This document shows positions 43,708-55,475 of a stretch of 64,000 nucleotides of DNA, one piece after another; positions within the stretch are counted from its first letter, which is position 1, and the number at the start of each line of letters is the position of its first letter. A program made the translations under genes and the position numbers. The stretch is from Paroedura picta (Eukaryota; Chordata; Lepidosauria; Squamata; Gekkonidae), in assembly GCF_049243985.1 (NCBI RefSeq), contig NC_135369.1, positions 22,676,765-22,740,764 of the forward strand, read 5' to 3'. The notes under the pieces were generated by a model. That model worked only from the letters and a program-made list of their open reading frames with translations, was not told where the DNA came from and did no database searches.

Positions 43708-45577
43708 TCTTAAAGTGTCGGTGGGCATAATAGGCCTCTATGCGCAGGTGGGCAGAACCCAGGGCATTCCAGGAGGGCCTGAATTGGTCCTGCCTTAAGG
43801 GGGGGGGCTTTCTGTGTGAGCTTGCATTGGAGGTTCTTGAACCGCTGCTCTTCACCGGCCTGATAGGAAAGTCTTCCCTGGGGTGGGGGCAGCCCATGTG
43901 TCTTCTTTCTCGGGCCATACATTTTAAAAATTATGAGAAAATCGCAGCCCTTGCCAGATGGCATGTTTCAGATGCATCCTCCTTAATTAGTTTGCAACTT
44001 AACTCCTGTTCAGGTTGGTGACCCTAAAGCAGCGTTTCGAATTTTAAAGGTTTCTTGGGGGTGCGAAGGCAATCTTCGCCAAAGAGGAGTGGGCTGGTGT
44101 GGAAGGTCTGACGGCTGCTGAGTGGCAGGTTTAGGAGCCCTGGGGTGTCTGTACGCTGCTGCTGCTTCTGTCCTGACCCGTTCCCAACCAGCAGGAGCTT
44201 CCCTGGCTCCGTCAGCGCTACATCTGAGCAACAAGAGTTTCCACCAGCAAGTCATTTTGGCCTTCCGATGTCAGAAAACCCACTTCAGTAGGTCTTCCTC
44301 AAATGGTCAGCAACAGATGATGGGAGGGGAGCAGTCTTTTCCTCAAACTGGGCAGGGAAGTAGGTAATAACTGAGAAAATTCCCACCTCTGCTGATCTTC
44401 CCTTAGCCTGCCCTACACTGGAGCCATGAAGCAAGTAGCCTTTTTGGTCTAGTTCAGCTCTAATGTCCTTTCTGGGCACACTGATGTTGTCTGGGTTTTT
44501 TAGCTCTCCCCCCCAGCCTACCCCAGAATCAGTAGGGATTTGTTCATCTGGCTTGAAGGCTGACTTGAGTCCACAGTTGATGCTTGCCTGACAAATGATC
44601 TAATTCATCCCAAGAAACATTAGCCGGGGAAGCCATAAAGCGAGTGAGAAGCCCTTTTAGTCAAGTTGGCTCCCCTTCGCATCAGCAGCCACCAAGTCCT
44701 AAAAAGCACGCTGAAGGAAAACATCTGGATCCCTTTTGAAAAACATCTTTGTAAGCAGCAACGCAGTACTTCCTGTAGAGCTACCGAGCTCTTCCTCCTA
44801 AGGGTGAGATAACTCCAGTTAACTAGCTAAGCAGGAGGAAAATAAACCGATTTTTAAAAAGCAGAGAAATGGATTCATTGTCCACCTTTTAATGCTTTGG
44901 GAGTGTGTCTTTCTGGATGGTGGGGGTGGTACTGATGAGATTTACCCAGCCCTTTAACCCTTGTCAGGTGGGTGATTTTTGCTGCCATTTCTCGAGATCA
45001 AAATCTAGTGCCTGGGAGGCAGGGGCTGTGTGTGCGTCTGTGTGTCTGCGTATGCTTTCGCATGGAAAAGGTTTGCTTTGGGTGAAGAGAACGGTTGAGC
45101 TCTCATGACTCTGTCCCACTAACCGTGGTGCTTTCTCCTGGGACAAGGACCCTTCCCTTATCAAGAAGAGCCTCTTTGAGTCAGAGGAAATCTGGATGCA
45201 GGAGAGACGATTCCCATTAGACAAACAGGGCTCTGGGATCCAACACTGCAGCATTCGGTGTTCATTTATTCATTGTTAGCATGAGAGGGAAGTTGCCACA
45301 TGTCCAGGTTTCCCTGTGAACATGAGGGGTGGGGAGTGCGGATTCCGAATGGCAACATGTTCTGTGGGAGGTGTACGTGAGCATCTGAGCGCTTACAAGC
45401 AGCCCCTCAATGTGTTATGAGCCTGTGGCCCCCGGCCACCAGTGCTAACTTGGAGTTGCCGTACATGAGCGTCCGTGAAGCTCTTTCATGAGAGGGGTGG
45501 CAGGAGGAGGAAGCGTGTTCTCTGGCCCCTGAATTCATAACACATCTCGACTATGATTGGTTGGAATGCATCAACTG
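43708..45577. other. Repeat-poor stretch downstream of SMG5
   Basis: No coding exon and no repeat family is recognised. A weaker AATAAA lies at about 44840. It is either an extended SMG5 3' UTR or plain intergenic DNA. Confidence 0.4.
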
Positions 45578-45581
45578 GCTT

Positions 45582-45587
45582 AATAAA
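45582..45587 (+). terminator. Possible distal poly(A) signal
   Basis: AATAAA followed about 10 nt later by the GT/T-rich GATGTTTGTAAAT. The 43.7-45.6 kb stretch before it carries no repeats other than one MITE, which fits an extended SMG5 3' UTR. Transcript data would be needed to decide. Confidence 0.35.
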
Positions 45588-45777
45588 AACGCAAGATGTT
45601 TGTAAATCTTTATCCCTCGTCTTAAGTGGTTTTTACAAAATCTGCCTTGTATTTGCTTTGGGTGGGGGAATGCTGTGTGTAGGTCTTTACGGATTTATAA
45701 GGACTTGCCATTGGTCAGATCAGCAGTGATCCCAGAGAAAGGCCATGGATGCTGTCTACAGCTGCTGGGTGAGTCCA

Positions 45778-46047
45778 CAGAAGAAGAGTCCCTTGCTTTT
45801 CACTGCCCAAAGGAATCTCAAAGTGGCTGACAGGCACCTTCCCTTCCTCTCCCCACAACAGACACCCTGTGAGGTGGTTGAGGCTGGGAAGGGCTATGAC
45901 AGGACTGCTCTGTGAGAATGTCACTATCAGGTCTGTGACTAGCCCAAGGTCACCCAGCTGGCTGCATGTGGAGGAGTGGGGAATCAAATCTGGCTTGCCA
46001 CATTACAAACTGCCGCTTTTAACCGCTACGCCGTACTAGTCTGGCTT
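45778..46047 (-). mobile_element. MIR-like tRNA-derived SINE
   Basis: AAAGGAATCTCAAAGTGGCT, CACCCTGTGAGGTGGTTGAG, AAGGTCACCCAGCTGGCTGC on +. Confidence 0.78.
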
Positions 46048-46593
46048 GTCAGTCTCCCACCCCATCCCTTTGTTTTTGAGAGAGGAGTTAGATTGTAGAT
46101 TTGGGTATACAGCTGTGGTCTCTGTGGCCTCGTGTTCTTCCCTGTTTCTAGGAATTCAAAATTCTGCTGATTTTTATTGGTTCCCTGAGTAGGAATTCCA
46201 AGACTAGGCTGGGCTTCCCATGGCTGTGCTGCTGGCATTCCACACCCAAAGGCTGTTTTGTTTGCCCCCGTCCCCCCTACCACCACCTTGGCTCCTTACA
46301 GTCCACTCTTGCTGTGGGGGTGGGTCAGCTCCACCGGCACTTTGGGGTGCTTAGAATGGTCACTGCTGCAAGAGACATGGCAATAGGACCTGCCTTTGGA
46401 TGGAGCTTGGACCGTGCTGCTTTGTACGCAGTTGCAGATGTTACATCCCTAGTTTTTGTCTGAAATGATGCAGAGGAGGCTGAAAACCTGAAGTCAGCAG
46501 TACTGGCATGAAACATTCTGCAGCTAAAAGCTGAAGGCAAGGCTCAACAAAGTTGGCTTTCAGCACTGACAAAAGTATTCACCAAAAGCGGAC

Positions 46594-46830
46594 CATATCG
46601 GAATCACACGGAGCTGAAAGGGACCTCAAAGGGCTATCCAGTCCAGCCCCCCACTTTCTTGGGGACTTCAGCTCAGCCCTCTTCTAACCGTATTTCTTAC
46701 TGACTTAATTCAGTTGTGAAAATGTTCAAGCAGTCGGGGAGATCTTCCTACTGTTTAATAGCAAGGGGGACCTGCCGGATCAACCCAAACCTGTTTCTCT
46801 CAAGAGCCAGCTGGAAGCTCCTGGAGAAAG
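46594..46830 (-). mobile_element. CR1 LINE 3' region (diverged)
   Basis: GAATCACACGGAGCTGAAAG and CCAGTCCAGCCCCCC on + resemble the reversed CR1 3' end. The rest is too diverged to bound well. Confidence 0.45.
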
Positions 46831-47059
46831 GCAACGAGTAGGGGTGCAGCAGCTCATGTCTGTCACAAGAGGGGTAAGAAGAGTCCTGCTGGAACAGGAC
46901 AGTGTCCATCTAGTCCAGCTTCTGTCTCACACATTGATCAGCCTTTCCTTGGAGGCCCAAACAACTGGGCATAGAGGTCAAGGCTCCTGGCTCTGGGGTT
47001 CAAAGGTTTAGTGCCTCTGAATGTGGAGGTTCCCCACACCCCAATTATTTTCCCCTAGA

Positions 47060-47295
47060 AACTAGTGTTCAGAAGGAGGAGTTGCATTTAGCCCATATCT
47101 ATTGATGAATCCTAGGGACCAAGGTGGCTTATGTCCTTTCTCCATCTTAACAACCACCTTGTGAGGTAGGTTAAGCTGAGAATGTGTGACTAACTCAAGT
47201 TTACCCAGCAAGCTTCCTTGGTAGAGTGGGGGTTCAAACCTGGGTCTCCCAGATCCTAATCTGACACACTAGTTGCTACACAACACTAGCTCTGC
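47060..47295 (-). mobile_element. MIR-like SINE, diverged
   Basis: CACCTTGTGAGGTAGGTTAA and GGGGTTCAAACCTGGGTCTC on +. Confidence 0.65.
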
Positions 47296-47410
47296 AGAGG
47301 TAATTTTTGTCTAAAAATTAAATTGCAAATTACGCAGAGTAACTTTGTATACGTAACAGGTTAAAACTGCACCAAGGAAATATGTTTATGCACGGTGCCC
47401 CCAAATTCAG

Positions 47411-47783
47411 TGCCCTATATACCCGCATACAAGCCGAGGCACCTAATTTTACCACAAAATCTGGGCAAATTTATTGACTTGCATATAAGCCGAGGGTGGG
47501 AAATGCTCCATCATCACTGGCTCTCCCATCCAGCATTGCCATTCCTTTTGCCATTGAAGGCAAAAGGGAAAAAAAATCAGAGTCCCTCAGTCAAACTGCT
47601 GATGTCCTACAAGCTGCCAGAGCAAGCTCAGCTTGCAGTACACATTTGCAAAAGGCAATGCAACGATTGGCTGGCTGGAGCAGGCTTTTATTTCAATTAC
47701 TGTATATGCCCATGTATGAGCCGAGGAGGGCTTTTTCAGTGTGAAAAGTGCTGAAAAACTAAGCTCATACGCAAGTATATAGG
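47411..47783. mobile_element. TIR element of the ATAAGCCGAG type
   Basis: CTATATACCCGCATACAAGC at the left; the right end ACGCAAGTATATAGG is its imperfect inverse. Superfamily unresolved; TA at the ends would fit Tc1/mariner. Confidence 0.6.
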
Positions 47784-47828
47784 TAGGTCTCACTTCCTCA
47801 AAGCCATGTTTAGAATCATAGTCTAGCT

Positions 47829-47964
47829 CAGGGTTTGTCAAACTGCGGCCCTCCAGATGTCCATGGACTACAATTCCCATGAGCCCCCTGCCAGCAAACG
47901 CTGGCAGGGGGCTCATGGGAATTGTAGTCCATGGACATCTGGAGGGCCGCAGTTTGACTACCCC
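47829..47964. mobile_element. Palindromic MITE family A
   Basis: CAGGGTTTGTCAAACTGCGG ... GCCGCAGTTTGACTACCCCT, with CTAGCT on both sides. Confidence 0.87.
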
Positions 47965-48227
47965 TAGCTTCTGAGCCCTCAAAGTATACCCCAAATCCCC
48001 TTCCACTTCTCTCTTTTGGGGAGAGCATGCAGAGGATTCTGAACTGGGGCTGTTTTAGGTCCTCTGGCTGCCTCACTTTCCCCCTTAGGTACCTGCCCTT
48101 CTTCCTTAGGGAATAGCATTTTGAAAGACACCTTAATTTTCCATTACACACAAAAAAAGTGAGGTGGTTTGTCATTCCTGATTTTTGGGAGAGACCCTCA
48201 GTATGTCATGTCATTAATTATAATCTG

Positions 48228-48445
48228 CCATGATCAGTGTGGTATAGGGGTTAAGAGATTTGGTTTGGTTCCCCACTCCTCCTCCATGTGAAGCCTGCTG
48301 GATGACCTTGGGGCAATCACAGTTCTCTCAGAACTCTCTCAGCTCCACCTGCTGTAGAAGGGAAGGGATTGTAAGTTCCTTTGAGACTTGCCCCTCCCCC
48401 CACCCCTCAGGGTAGAGAAAAGCAGGGTATAAATACTCACACCAA
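48228..48445 (+). mobile_element. MIR-like tRNA-derived SINE, + orientation
   Basis: Head GTGTGGTATAGGGGTTAAGA with tRNA-like boxes, core GATGACCTTGGGGCAATCAC, and 3' end AAAGCAGGGTATAAATACTC. Confidence 0.7.
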
Positions 48446-48645
48446 AACCACTTTTGAAATTTTCGTCTTGTAGGAAGCAGTTCATTGGCAGACAGGAGAG
48501 CAGTCTTGTGGTCCCAGAGCCCTCCCTGGACACTTGGAATTCCTTGCATGTTTCTTTTAAAATCATTTTTGCTCAACCCTTCCTCCAAGCATCCATAGTT
48601 ACCCCTTCCCAGAGTTTCCCATATTCTGGTTGAGAAAGCGTACTC

Positions 48646-48908
48646 TAAGAAGAGTTGGTTTTTATACTCCACTTTTCCCTACCGGGAGTCTAAAAATGGC
48701 TCTTTCCCTTCCTCTCCCCAAAACAGACACCCTGTAGGATAGGTGGGGCTGAGAGAGCTTGGACAGGACTTCTCTGTGAGAACAGCACTATCAGGGCTGT
48801 GACTAGCCCAAGATCACCCAGCTGGCTGCCTTTGGAGAAGTGGGGAGTCAAACCCACTTCGTCAGATTAGAAGCTCACCACTCTTAACCACTGCACCATG
48901 CTGGCTCT
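48646..48908 (-). mobile_element. MIR-like tRNA-derived SINE
   Basis: AAGAAGAGTTGGTTTTTATA through ACTGCACCATGCTGGCTCTT on +. Confidence 0.78.
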
Positions 48909-49095
48909 TAGGGTTGCCAACTCTGGGCTGGGGAAGGCGAAGTCTGGGGAGGGAACTCAGCATTATATAATACTTTACAGTCTGAACTTCAATGCTGCCA
49001 TTTTCTCCAGGGGAACTAATCCCTTTAGTCTGGAGGTCAGTTGTAATTGTGGGACATCTCCTGGCCCCACCTGGAGATTGGCAAGCCTACTGCCT
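48906..49095. mobile_element. TIR repeat of the GGTTGCCAAC type
   Basis: TAGGGTTGCCAACTCTGGGC at the left; CCACCTGGAGATTGGCAAGC at the right. Interior CATTTTCTCCAGGGGAACT recurs at 59.6 and 62.9 kb. Confidence 0.6.
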
Positions 49096-49439
49096 CTCCC
49101 GTACCAATGGAGAGAAGGTGCCCTGGTAAAAGGAGATGGAAACTTTGACTCTGAGGTTAATACTTAACAGGATCTCATTTTTGTAAACGTTTCTTTTGTA
49201 CATTTCCATTACAAGTTTTTTTTTAAAAATACAAATGTCCATGTTAAAAAAGTCATAAATTAGTTTGAAAATTGCCCCTGAAACTCCAAGAACCTGCTGA
49301 GAATTTTTCCCTCCCTCCCCACCCCACAGCTCTCCAAGCTGCAGATCTCCTGTTTAAAAAGCCATGTTGAGTTTTTGTCTTTGGGTGGGGGGGGGAGGGA
49401 ATAATGAGTTATTCTGAGCATAAAAGAGTCTTCTTTATT

Positions 49440-49960
49440 GCGTTCCTGGCTCCTGATCGAGGCTTCGGCATCGAAAGAGGCCCGCTTCTTCCCCTTCCGC
49501 CAATAAACTCCGGCCAACAGGGGAGGGTGTCTTGGCGCCTCTCCACCGCCCCTGCCAAGGAATGTAGCTTAGAAGAGGGGGGCATATCAAGAGGGGGGCA
49601 GGCAGACACTGAACTAACTTGGAGACTTCCTTACAGCCAGAGCCACCCTCTGTGATCTCTCCAGACATGGTGAAGTGGTAGCGATTTCTTTGGGGGGCTG
49701 CAGCCCACCCCCTCCGCCTCCCGTCTTCTCTCGGCAACAGGTAATGACTTGAATGCAAGCGGCCGGCCGCCTTGTTTTTCTGGTCTGTTTTTCCTCCTCT
49801 TGGGTGGTGGCTTTCCCCCCCCTTCCTGCGCTTCCTAGCTGTTTCAAGGCTTTTTAAAAAATTATGCTTTTTTCAAAACCGTGCCGATCCAAGGAGGGCG
49901 ACTTCAAGCCACTGTGCACGTAGGTCTCGATCTCTCTGTTCGAGAAATAGGGGCCATCCT
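49440..49960. promoter_or_regulatory. Small CpG-dense patch, candidate promoter
   Basis: CpG dinucleotides cluster here in an otherwise CpG-poor intergenic stretch (about seven within the first 75 bp). A possible splice donor, CAACAG followed by GTAATG, lies at about 49735. It could be the 5' end of PAQR6 or of the gene owning the 58.6 kb exon. No coding sequence is recognised. Confidence 0.35.
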
Positions 49961-50379
49961 GGACCCAAATGGATATTTGCCCTGATCTCAGCAAAATCCC
50001 TTAGGAAGCTGGAATTTTAACGGTCAGAGCTGAGGGGAAGAATAAGAACAGCTGATGTCCTTTTGCCGTCTGCTGCTGGCGTGTGGCAGTCCTTGCTTCC
50101 TGGACAGCCTCAGTTGATCCAGCTGTATAATAGGCTTAAAACCCTTGGCGTAGGTAGCCTTCAACCAGTGGGGTGTTAATTAGCACAGTAAAGAAAGGAA
50201 CCATCCCTAGATTCTTTCATCTCTTGTGGTTCCACAGCCTTCAGGAGGAGCCATTCATAAATGACAGATCTCAGTTATCCCCTTTGACTTTACCTGTGGT
50301 AAATTCAGGTTCCTCAGATCTCGGAAGTGTTTGAAGCTTCGTGTGATTTGTTCAGGTTTATACTTCAACCGTGTACGGT

Positions 50380-50780
50380 TCTGTTTGTCCTGTCTCAGAA
50401 AGCACACCATAGAGATGGGGAAAGTGCAGAAAAGGACCACTGAAATGATCAAGGGGTCCGATTATCTTCCTGAGGAGGGAGAGGTTGAAGCACTTGGGAC
50501 TCTTTAATTCAGAAAAAAAACAAAATTCCTCAAACGGGGGGAGGACTTGAGACTGGGGTTGCAAAAAGTTAGAGGCGTCGTATAGAGAAATATTTCTGCC
50601 TGTTTCGTAATAACTACAGCTTGGGGGTCACCCAACAGAACCGACTCGGGACAGGGAATTTGAGACCTGAGGGGGGTGAGAAGAGCCTCCCTCTGGGAAG
50701 TTATGGGGCGACCTCCTCACTTCCTCTAGGCTCAGCATCCTGCACAGGAGGGCTCTTTTGAGGAGAAAATGGAGGACATT
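50380..50780 (+). mobile_element. CR1 LINE fragment (ORF2 C-terminus)
   Basis: Reads approximately MEKVQKRTTEMIKGSDYLPE then EGEVEALGTL, like the CR1 segment VQRRATKMIRGLEHL ... RELGLF. Confidence 0.65.
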
Positions 50781-51052
50781 TCTTGTTAATGTGCTGAGAG
50801 ACCAAGAAGTACTCCTGTAGAATACACACGGTTGAAGAATCCACTATTATGGTGGGGGCCACAGCCTTAGAGGGCTTGTAAGGGCTGAGGGGGGATGTGT
50901 TGACAAACTAATGGAGGGATATTTGTAGGCAGCTATTAGCCATGTTGGCTAAAGGGAGGCTGCTTGCTCACTGGCAGGACAGCTCTGACTGTCAGGGGCT
51001 GGGGACAAATAACACGTGAATGGTAGTAACTTTTGTATCTGAGAGGGTGTTG

Positions 51053-51319
51053 AAGAAGAAGAGTTGGTTCTTATATGCCACTTTTCTCTACCCAAAGGAG
51101 GCTCAAAGCGGCTTGCAGTCGCCTTCCCTTTCCTCTCCCCACAACAGACACCATGTGGGGTGGGTGAGGCTGAGAGAGCCCTGATATTACTGCTTGGTCA
51201 GGACAGCTTTATCAGCGCTGTGACCAGCCCAAGGTCACTCAGCTGGCTGAATGTGGGGGAAGAGTGGGGAAGCAGACCCGGCTTGCTAGGTTAGAAGGAC
51301 ACACTCCTAACCACTACAC
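51053..51319 (-). mobile_element. MIR-like tRNA-derived SINE cut by a MITE
   Basis: GAAGAAGAAGAGTTGGTTCT to CTCCTAACCACTACAC on +. A palindromic MITE is inserted at the tRNA-like head, duplicating CACTACAC. Confidence 0.8.
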
Positions 51320-51449
51320 CAGGGGTAGTCAAACTGCGGCCCTCCAGATGTCCATGGACTACAATTCCCAGGAGCCCCTGCCAGCTGGCAGGGGCTCCTG
51401 GGAATTGTAGTCCATGGACATCTGGAGGGCCGCAGTTTGACTACCCCTG
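51320..51449. mobile_element. Palindromic MITE family A
   Basis: Perfect duplications CACTACAC (51312-51319, 51450-51457), inserted in a SINE head. Confidence 0.93.
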
Positions 51450-52077
51450 CACTACACTAAGTAGACAATTATGCCAGATCTTGAGCCTGGGCTCACTTTA
51501 TGAAGAACAGTGTTATGCCTGACTATGGTACAATTCTCTGTATTTGGAAGGCTCAGCTGAGACTTCCCATGCACAGTTTCAGGGCTGACCCCCCCCCCCC
51601 AGCCCAAAGCAGGCTCTGGATTCCACCCCCTCTGCCTCCCCCAGGAGCTATCCATGGCTGCTCTTAGCAAAGAGCCGGTGTAAAGACTGTTACACAATAG
51701 GCTGTTGTAGAGGGTGCCAGACGGCCACTGTCTATTCTTCTTTTCCTCGCCTCCCAAGGGACTAGAATGACAGCAGATGAAAAGCCGGCTTTGGTTCAGC
51801 AGAAGGAATTCACCGGACTGCCCTGGGCAAAGCCGTTGCTTCACCTCGGCCACTGTGAGGAAGGGATAGATCCACTGCAGATACTCTCATGACCAAACCA
51901 GCCATGATGGCCTACTCCTGATTGTACCCATGGTGTAGCAGGCTGAGATACCCCCTTCCCTTTTTTTCAGAAGCTAAAACAGGTGTGTATGTGAGGGGAA
52001 TATATCTGGGCACTTGAACCCATCATGCTTTCAGAATTTTAAAATTGCACTAAAATGGCAATGGTTACAGTTTAGAC

Positions 52078-52674
52078 CCGGCTTTCTCAACTATTTTTTT
52101 TTCCCCATTGAGAAATCCCTGAAATATTCTTCAGACTTCAAGGATCCACCAAAAACGGTGTGATCGTGTAGAATGTGGTTAGGAATTGTAGCTTTGGACA
52201 CGCCCACCCAGGGCCCCTCCCCTTCCTAATCCCTCCAGGCCCATCGTGGCCATTTTGGGAGGTGGGGCAGGTCAACATGGCCTTATATGGTCATATAACC
52301 AGATAAACGTTTAACAAATTGGGAAAATATAATTAACAGAAGAAATTGGAGGCTAATAGGAAACTACGTTAAACAGTAAAATCAAGTTGTAACAGAAGAA
52401 AGAGGAGCGACATCTAGATTGTATATCTTAACTATGGGGTTAATAAAGCCCCCAGTCAATAACTTCTAGATGATGTGAAAGAATGGGGGGGGGATATCTA
52501 TTGGTAATCTATGCTTTATCAATGTACTGTTTTTCTTCCAAATAGTATGTATGTTGTATGTAACTGTAATACCGTGTTTTTCTCAATTTCCTGTATCTCC
52601 CACCCATTCAGGAAACCCTTCCAGGTCTGTCGAGAAACGCCAGGGCTTCATGAAACCCTGGTTGAAAAAGCATG
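52078..52674. mobile_element. hAT-like MITE family B, full length
   Basis: Terminal repeats GGCTTTCTCAAC ... GGTTGAAAAAGCATG. 8-bp duplication GTTTAGAC (52070-52077, 52675-52682). The internal signature is CATTGAGAAATCCCTGAAA. Confidence 0.82.
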
Positions 52675-52682
52675 GTTTAGAC

Positions 52683-52759
52683 CAGGGGTAGTCAAACTGC
52701 GGCCCTCCAGATGTCCATGGACTACAATTCCCAGGAGCCCCTGCCAGCGAATGCCCCTG
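52683..52759. mobile_element. Palindromic MITE family A, internally deleted
   Basis: 77 bp, most of the right arm missing but the terminal CCCCTG kept. Flanked by GTTTAGAC (52675-52682, 52760-52767). Confidence 0.88.
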
Positions 52760-52799
52760 GTTTAGACCCATGGCTGTTGCACCTCTGAGGGCCATAAGG

Positions 52800-52902
52800 A
52801 AAGGCTTGGGGAAGGCTTTAGGATGCTTAGGGCTAGCCCTGCGTTGAGCAGGGGGTTGGACTAGATGGCCTGTATGGCCCCTTCCAACTCTATGATTCTA
52901 TA
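52800..52902 (+). mobile_element. CR1 LINE 3' end
   Basis: GGGGGTTGGACTAGATGGCC and CTCTATGATTCTATA are the CR1 3' UTR and terminal repeat. Confidence 0.8.
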
Positions 52903-53384
52903 AGGCCAGGCTTTGCAATGGCGTCCGGGGCATCATCTGTAAACATAAAAACACAGGCTCAGTTCTGTAAACAGTGCAAAACACGGTGCAGATGGTTTGG
53001 CTAGCATGACTCCGGCTCAGGCTAGAGATTGTGTGCCCTTAGTATAAAATGCAGACTTATTTGGGAGGAATGGGTTGTTTCTGCTTGCTGAAGGCCAGAG
53101 AATCAAACCACTCAGGACAAGGAGTGCTAATTCGGTCACTCCCTTGCTAGAGAAATGCAAAGCTCGAAGTGGCTAATGTATCTTAAGTGCTTTTGAATAC
53201 GGAAAATCTCTTAAGCGCCAGGCATGCTGTTACTGCCTTGCAGAGAGCTTGATTTCTAACAAAATTGGTGTCACTGCCAATTTCCTTCTATGAATCTTTG
53301 CTGCTCTGTTTGCCATGAGAAAAACTGCATGCTCTCCAGTTTGACGCAGACCAAGAGGGCAATATTTACCATGGGGATAGGATA

Positions 53385-53495
53385 CCTATTATTATTATTT
53401 TATTAATTGGATTTACAGCCTGCCGCTCTTGAAAATTGGCTCGCAGAGGGCCACATAAAAGAAAATCCATACAATATAAAATTCAATAAAACCCA
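53385..53495 (-). mobile_element. LINE 3' end (same copy as 53752-54425)
   Basis: Terminal 3' UTR and TAA-type tail of the left LINE copy, separated from it by the DNA element at 53496-53750. Confidence 0.6.
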
Positions 53496-53750
53496 AGGCC
53501 GGATTTTCCTATAGGCTAAGTAGGCTTCAGCCTAGGGCCTCAAGATCAAGAGGGGCCTATATTCAAATTGTTAGCAAAATTAAAATTACACTATTACACC
53601 AATCACAACATGTTTCATTTAACGTATTGATATATATCACAGTAATGATGTATTTTATTCTCTCGTGTAATTTACAAACTTAAAAATGGGAGGTGAAAGG
53701 GCCACATAAGTGGAATAGCCTAGGGCCTCTTTTCATGGAAATCCGGCCCT
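53496..53750. mobile_element. Non-autonomous DNA transposon in a LINE tail
   Basis: Inverted ends AGGCCGGATTTTCC ... GGAAATCCGGCCCT, flanked by AAAACCCA on both sides (the right copy offset by 4 bp). Splits the left LINE copy. Confidence 0.7.
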
Positions 53751-53751
53751 G

Positions 53752-54425
53752 AAAAAAACCCATTAGAATCCCATTACAATACACAAAAATTTTAACAGAT
53801 GGCAACCCCCCCCCCCCGCCCATGGCCCTCCTTAAAACAGGAAGGCCCTTGCGAGGGCAGCTTGGGGGAAAGCAGGATGTTCAGCACCAGATGTTCAGGT
53901 ACCAATGCTAGGAGGACCCATATCACCTGCTCTAGCACTAGCCCCGACTGTAAACCTGGTGGAAGAGCTCTGTTTTGCAGGCCCTACAGAAAGCGGTAAG
54001 CTCTCAGGGGGCCCGCAGCTCCTTTGAGAGCTCATTCCACCTGATAGGGGCCAAGACCGAAAAGGACCTGTCCCTGGGCCAGTCGAGCATCCCTGGGGCC
54101 AAAAATGATCAACGAGTTGGTACCTGCAGAGCACAAGGCCCTGCAATGGACATAGGGCATAAGACAGTCCCTCAGGTATGTGGGTCCCAGACCGTGAAGG
54201 GCCTCAAAGGTCAACACCAAGACCTTGGGCCTGATCCCGGTCCACAACTGGCAACCAATACAGCCACCTCAGCACAGGCTGGATATGGGCCCTCCAAGAT
54301 GTTCCTGTGAGGACCCTTGCAGCTGCATTCTGCACCAGCTCTAATTTCCAGGTCAGGGTCAAAGCCCATGCAGAGCGAGTTACAGAAATCAGTTCTGGAG
54401 GTGACTGTTGCATGCATCACTGTAG
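53752..54425 (-). mobile_element. L2/CR1-clade LINE, inverted partner
   Basis: The minus strand carries TSRTDFCNSL, LVQNAAARVLTGTSWRAHIQ and the same 3' UTR as the + copy at 54431. The frame is broken. The two copies lie head to head. Confidence 0.75.
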
Positions 54426-54430
54426 CTAGG

Positions 54431-55475
54431 TTAGTAAATGTTAGTAAATTGGATCTTAGTGAGCTATTTTACGGATAAAGTCTTGTGGCTTCAGCAGACT
54501 CAACCTGTCAAAGACGGAGGTCCTATGGCTAGGAAGGAAGGGCAGGTCAGGAAGTGTATTTACCCACTCTGGCTGGGATACAACATTGCACCCCTGGCCA
54601 AAAATCTGGGGGTGATCCTGGACGCCTCGCTATGTATGAAGGCACAGGTCATGAAGGTAGCCCGCCAGGAGTTTTACCATCTGCATCAAGCAAGGTTACT
54701 AGCACCCTACTGAGCACCTGGCCATGGTGATTCATGTGACCGTCACCTCCAGAATTGACTTCTGTAACTCACTTTACCCGGGCCTGCCCTTGTCTCTGAC
54801 CTGGATACTGCAGCTGGTGCAAAATTCAGGTGCTAGGGTCCTCACAGGAACATCTTGGAGAACCCATATCCAGCCTGTGCTGAGGCAGCTCCATTGGTTG
54901 CTGGTTGTGACCCGGATCAGGTTCAAGGTTTTGGTTCTGACCTTTGAGGCCCTTCATGGTCTGGGACCCACATATCTGAGGGACTGCCTGTTACCTTATG
55001 CCCCCCACAGGGCTTTACACTCTATGGGTACCAACTTGTTGGTGGTTCCTGGCTCCCAGGAAGCTCGCCTGGCCTCGACCACGGCTAGGGCTTTTTCAGA
55101 CCTGACCCCAACCTGGTGGAATGAGCTCCCGGAAGAGCTGAGGGCCCTGCAGGAGCTGTCTACGTCCCACAGGGCCTGCAATATGGAGCTCTTCCACCAG
55201 GTCTACAGTTGAGGCCAGGGCATGGAAAATCAGATGGGCCCCTCCAGGAAAGATAACCACTGGGCCAGACCATTGTCTTGTGGTAGATTGCCAGCATCCG
55301 TGGATTCCCCTGTGGTGGCACCGAGAGGGAGTGAGTTGTGTGAGGGTGGGAGGATACGTTTTTTGCTGCTGGGATATGTAATTTTAATGGGGCATAATAA
55401 TTGTATTTTATGTGGAGGTTTTACTATGTAACCGGCTGTGAGATGGCTTGCTGATAGCGGCAGGAAATAAATATA
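54431..55475 (+). mobile_element. L2/CR1-clade LINE, 5'-truncated
   Basis: Encodes NLGVILDASLCMKAQ and, in a 162-codon open frame at 54724-55212, TSRIDFCNSLY, LQLVQNSGARVLTGTS, FEALHGLGPTYLRDCL and WWNELPEELR. It ends with GGAAATAAATATAATAATAA and a TAA microsatellite. The C-terminal reverse transcriptase end is open but the copy is not full length. Confidence 0.8.

Noticed and set aside
54724-55212. 162-codon open frame as a host gene
   Set aside because: Reverse-transcriptase C-terminal motifs and a tandem tail show it is a LINE.
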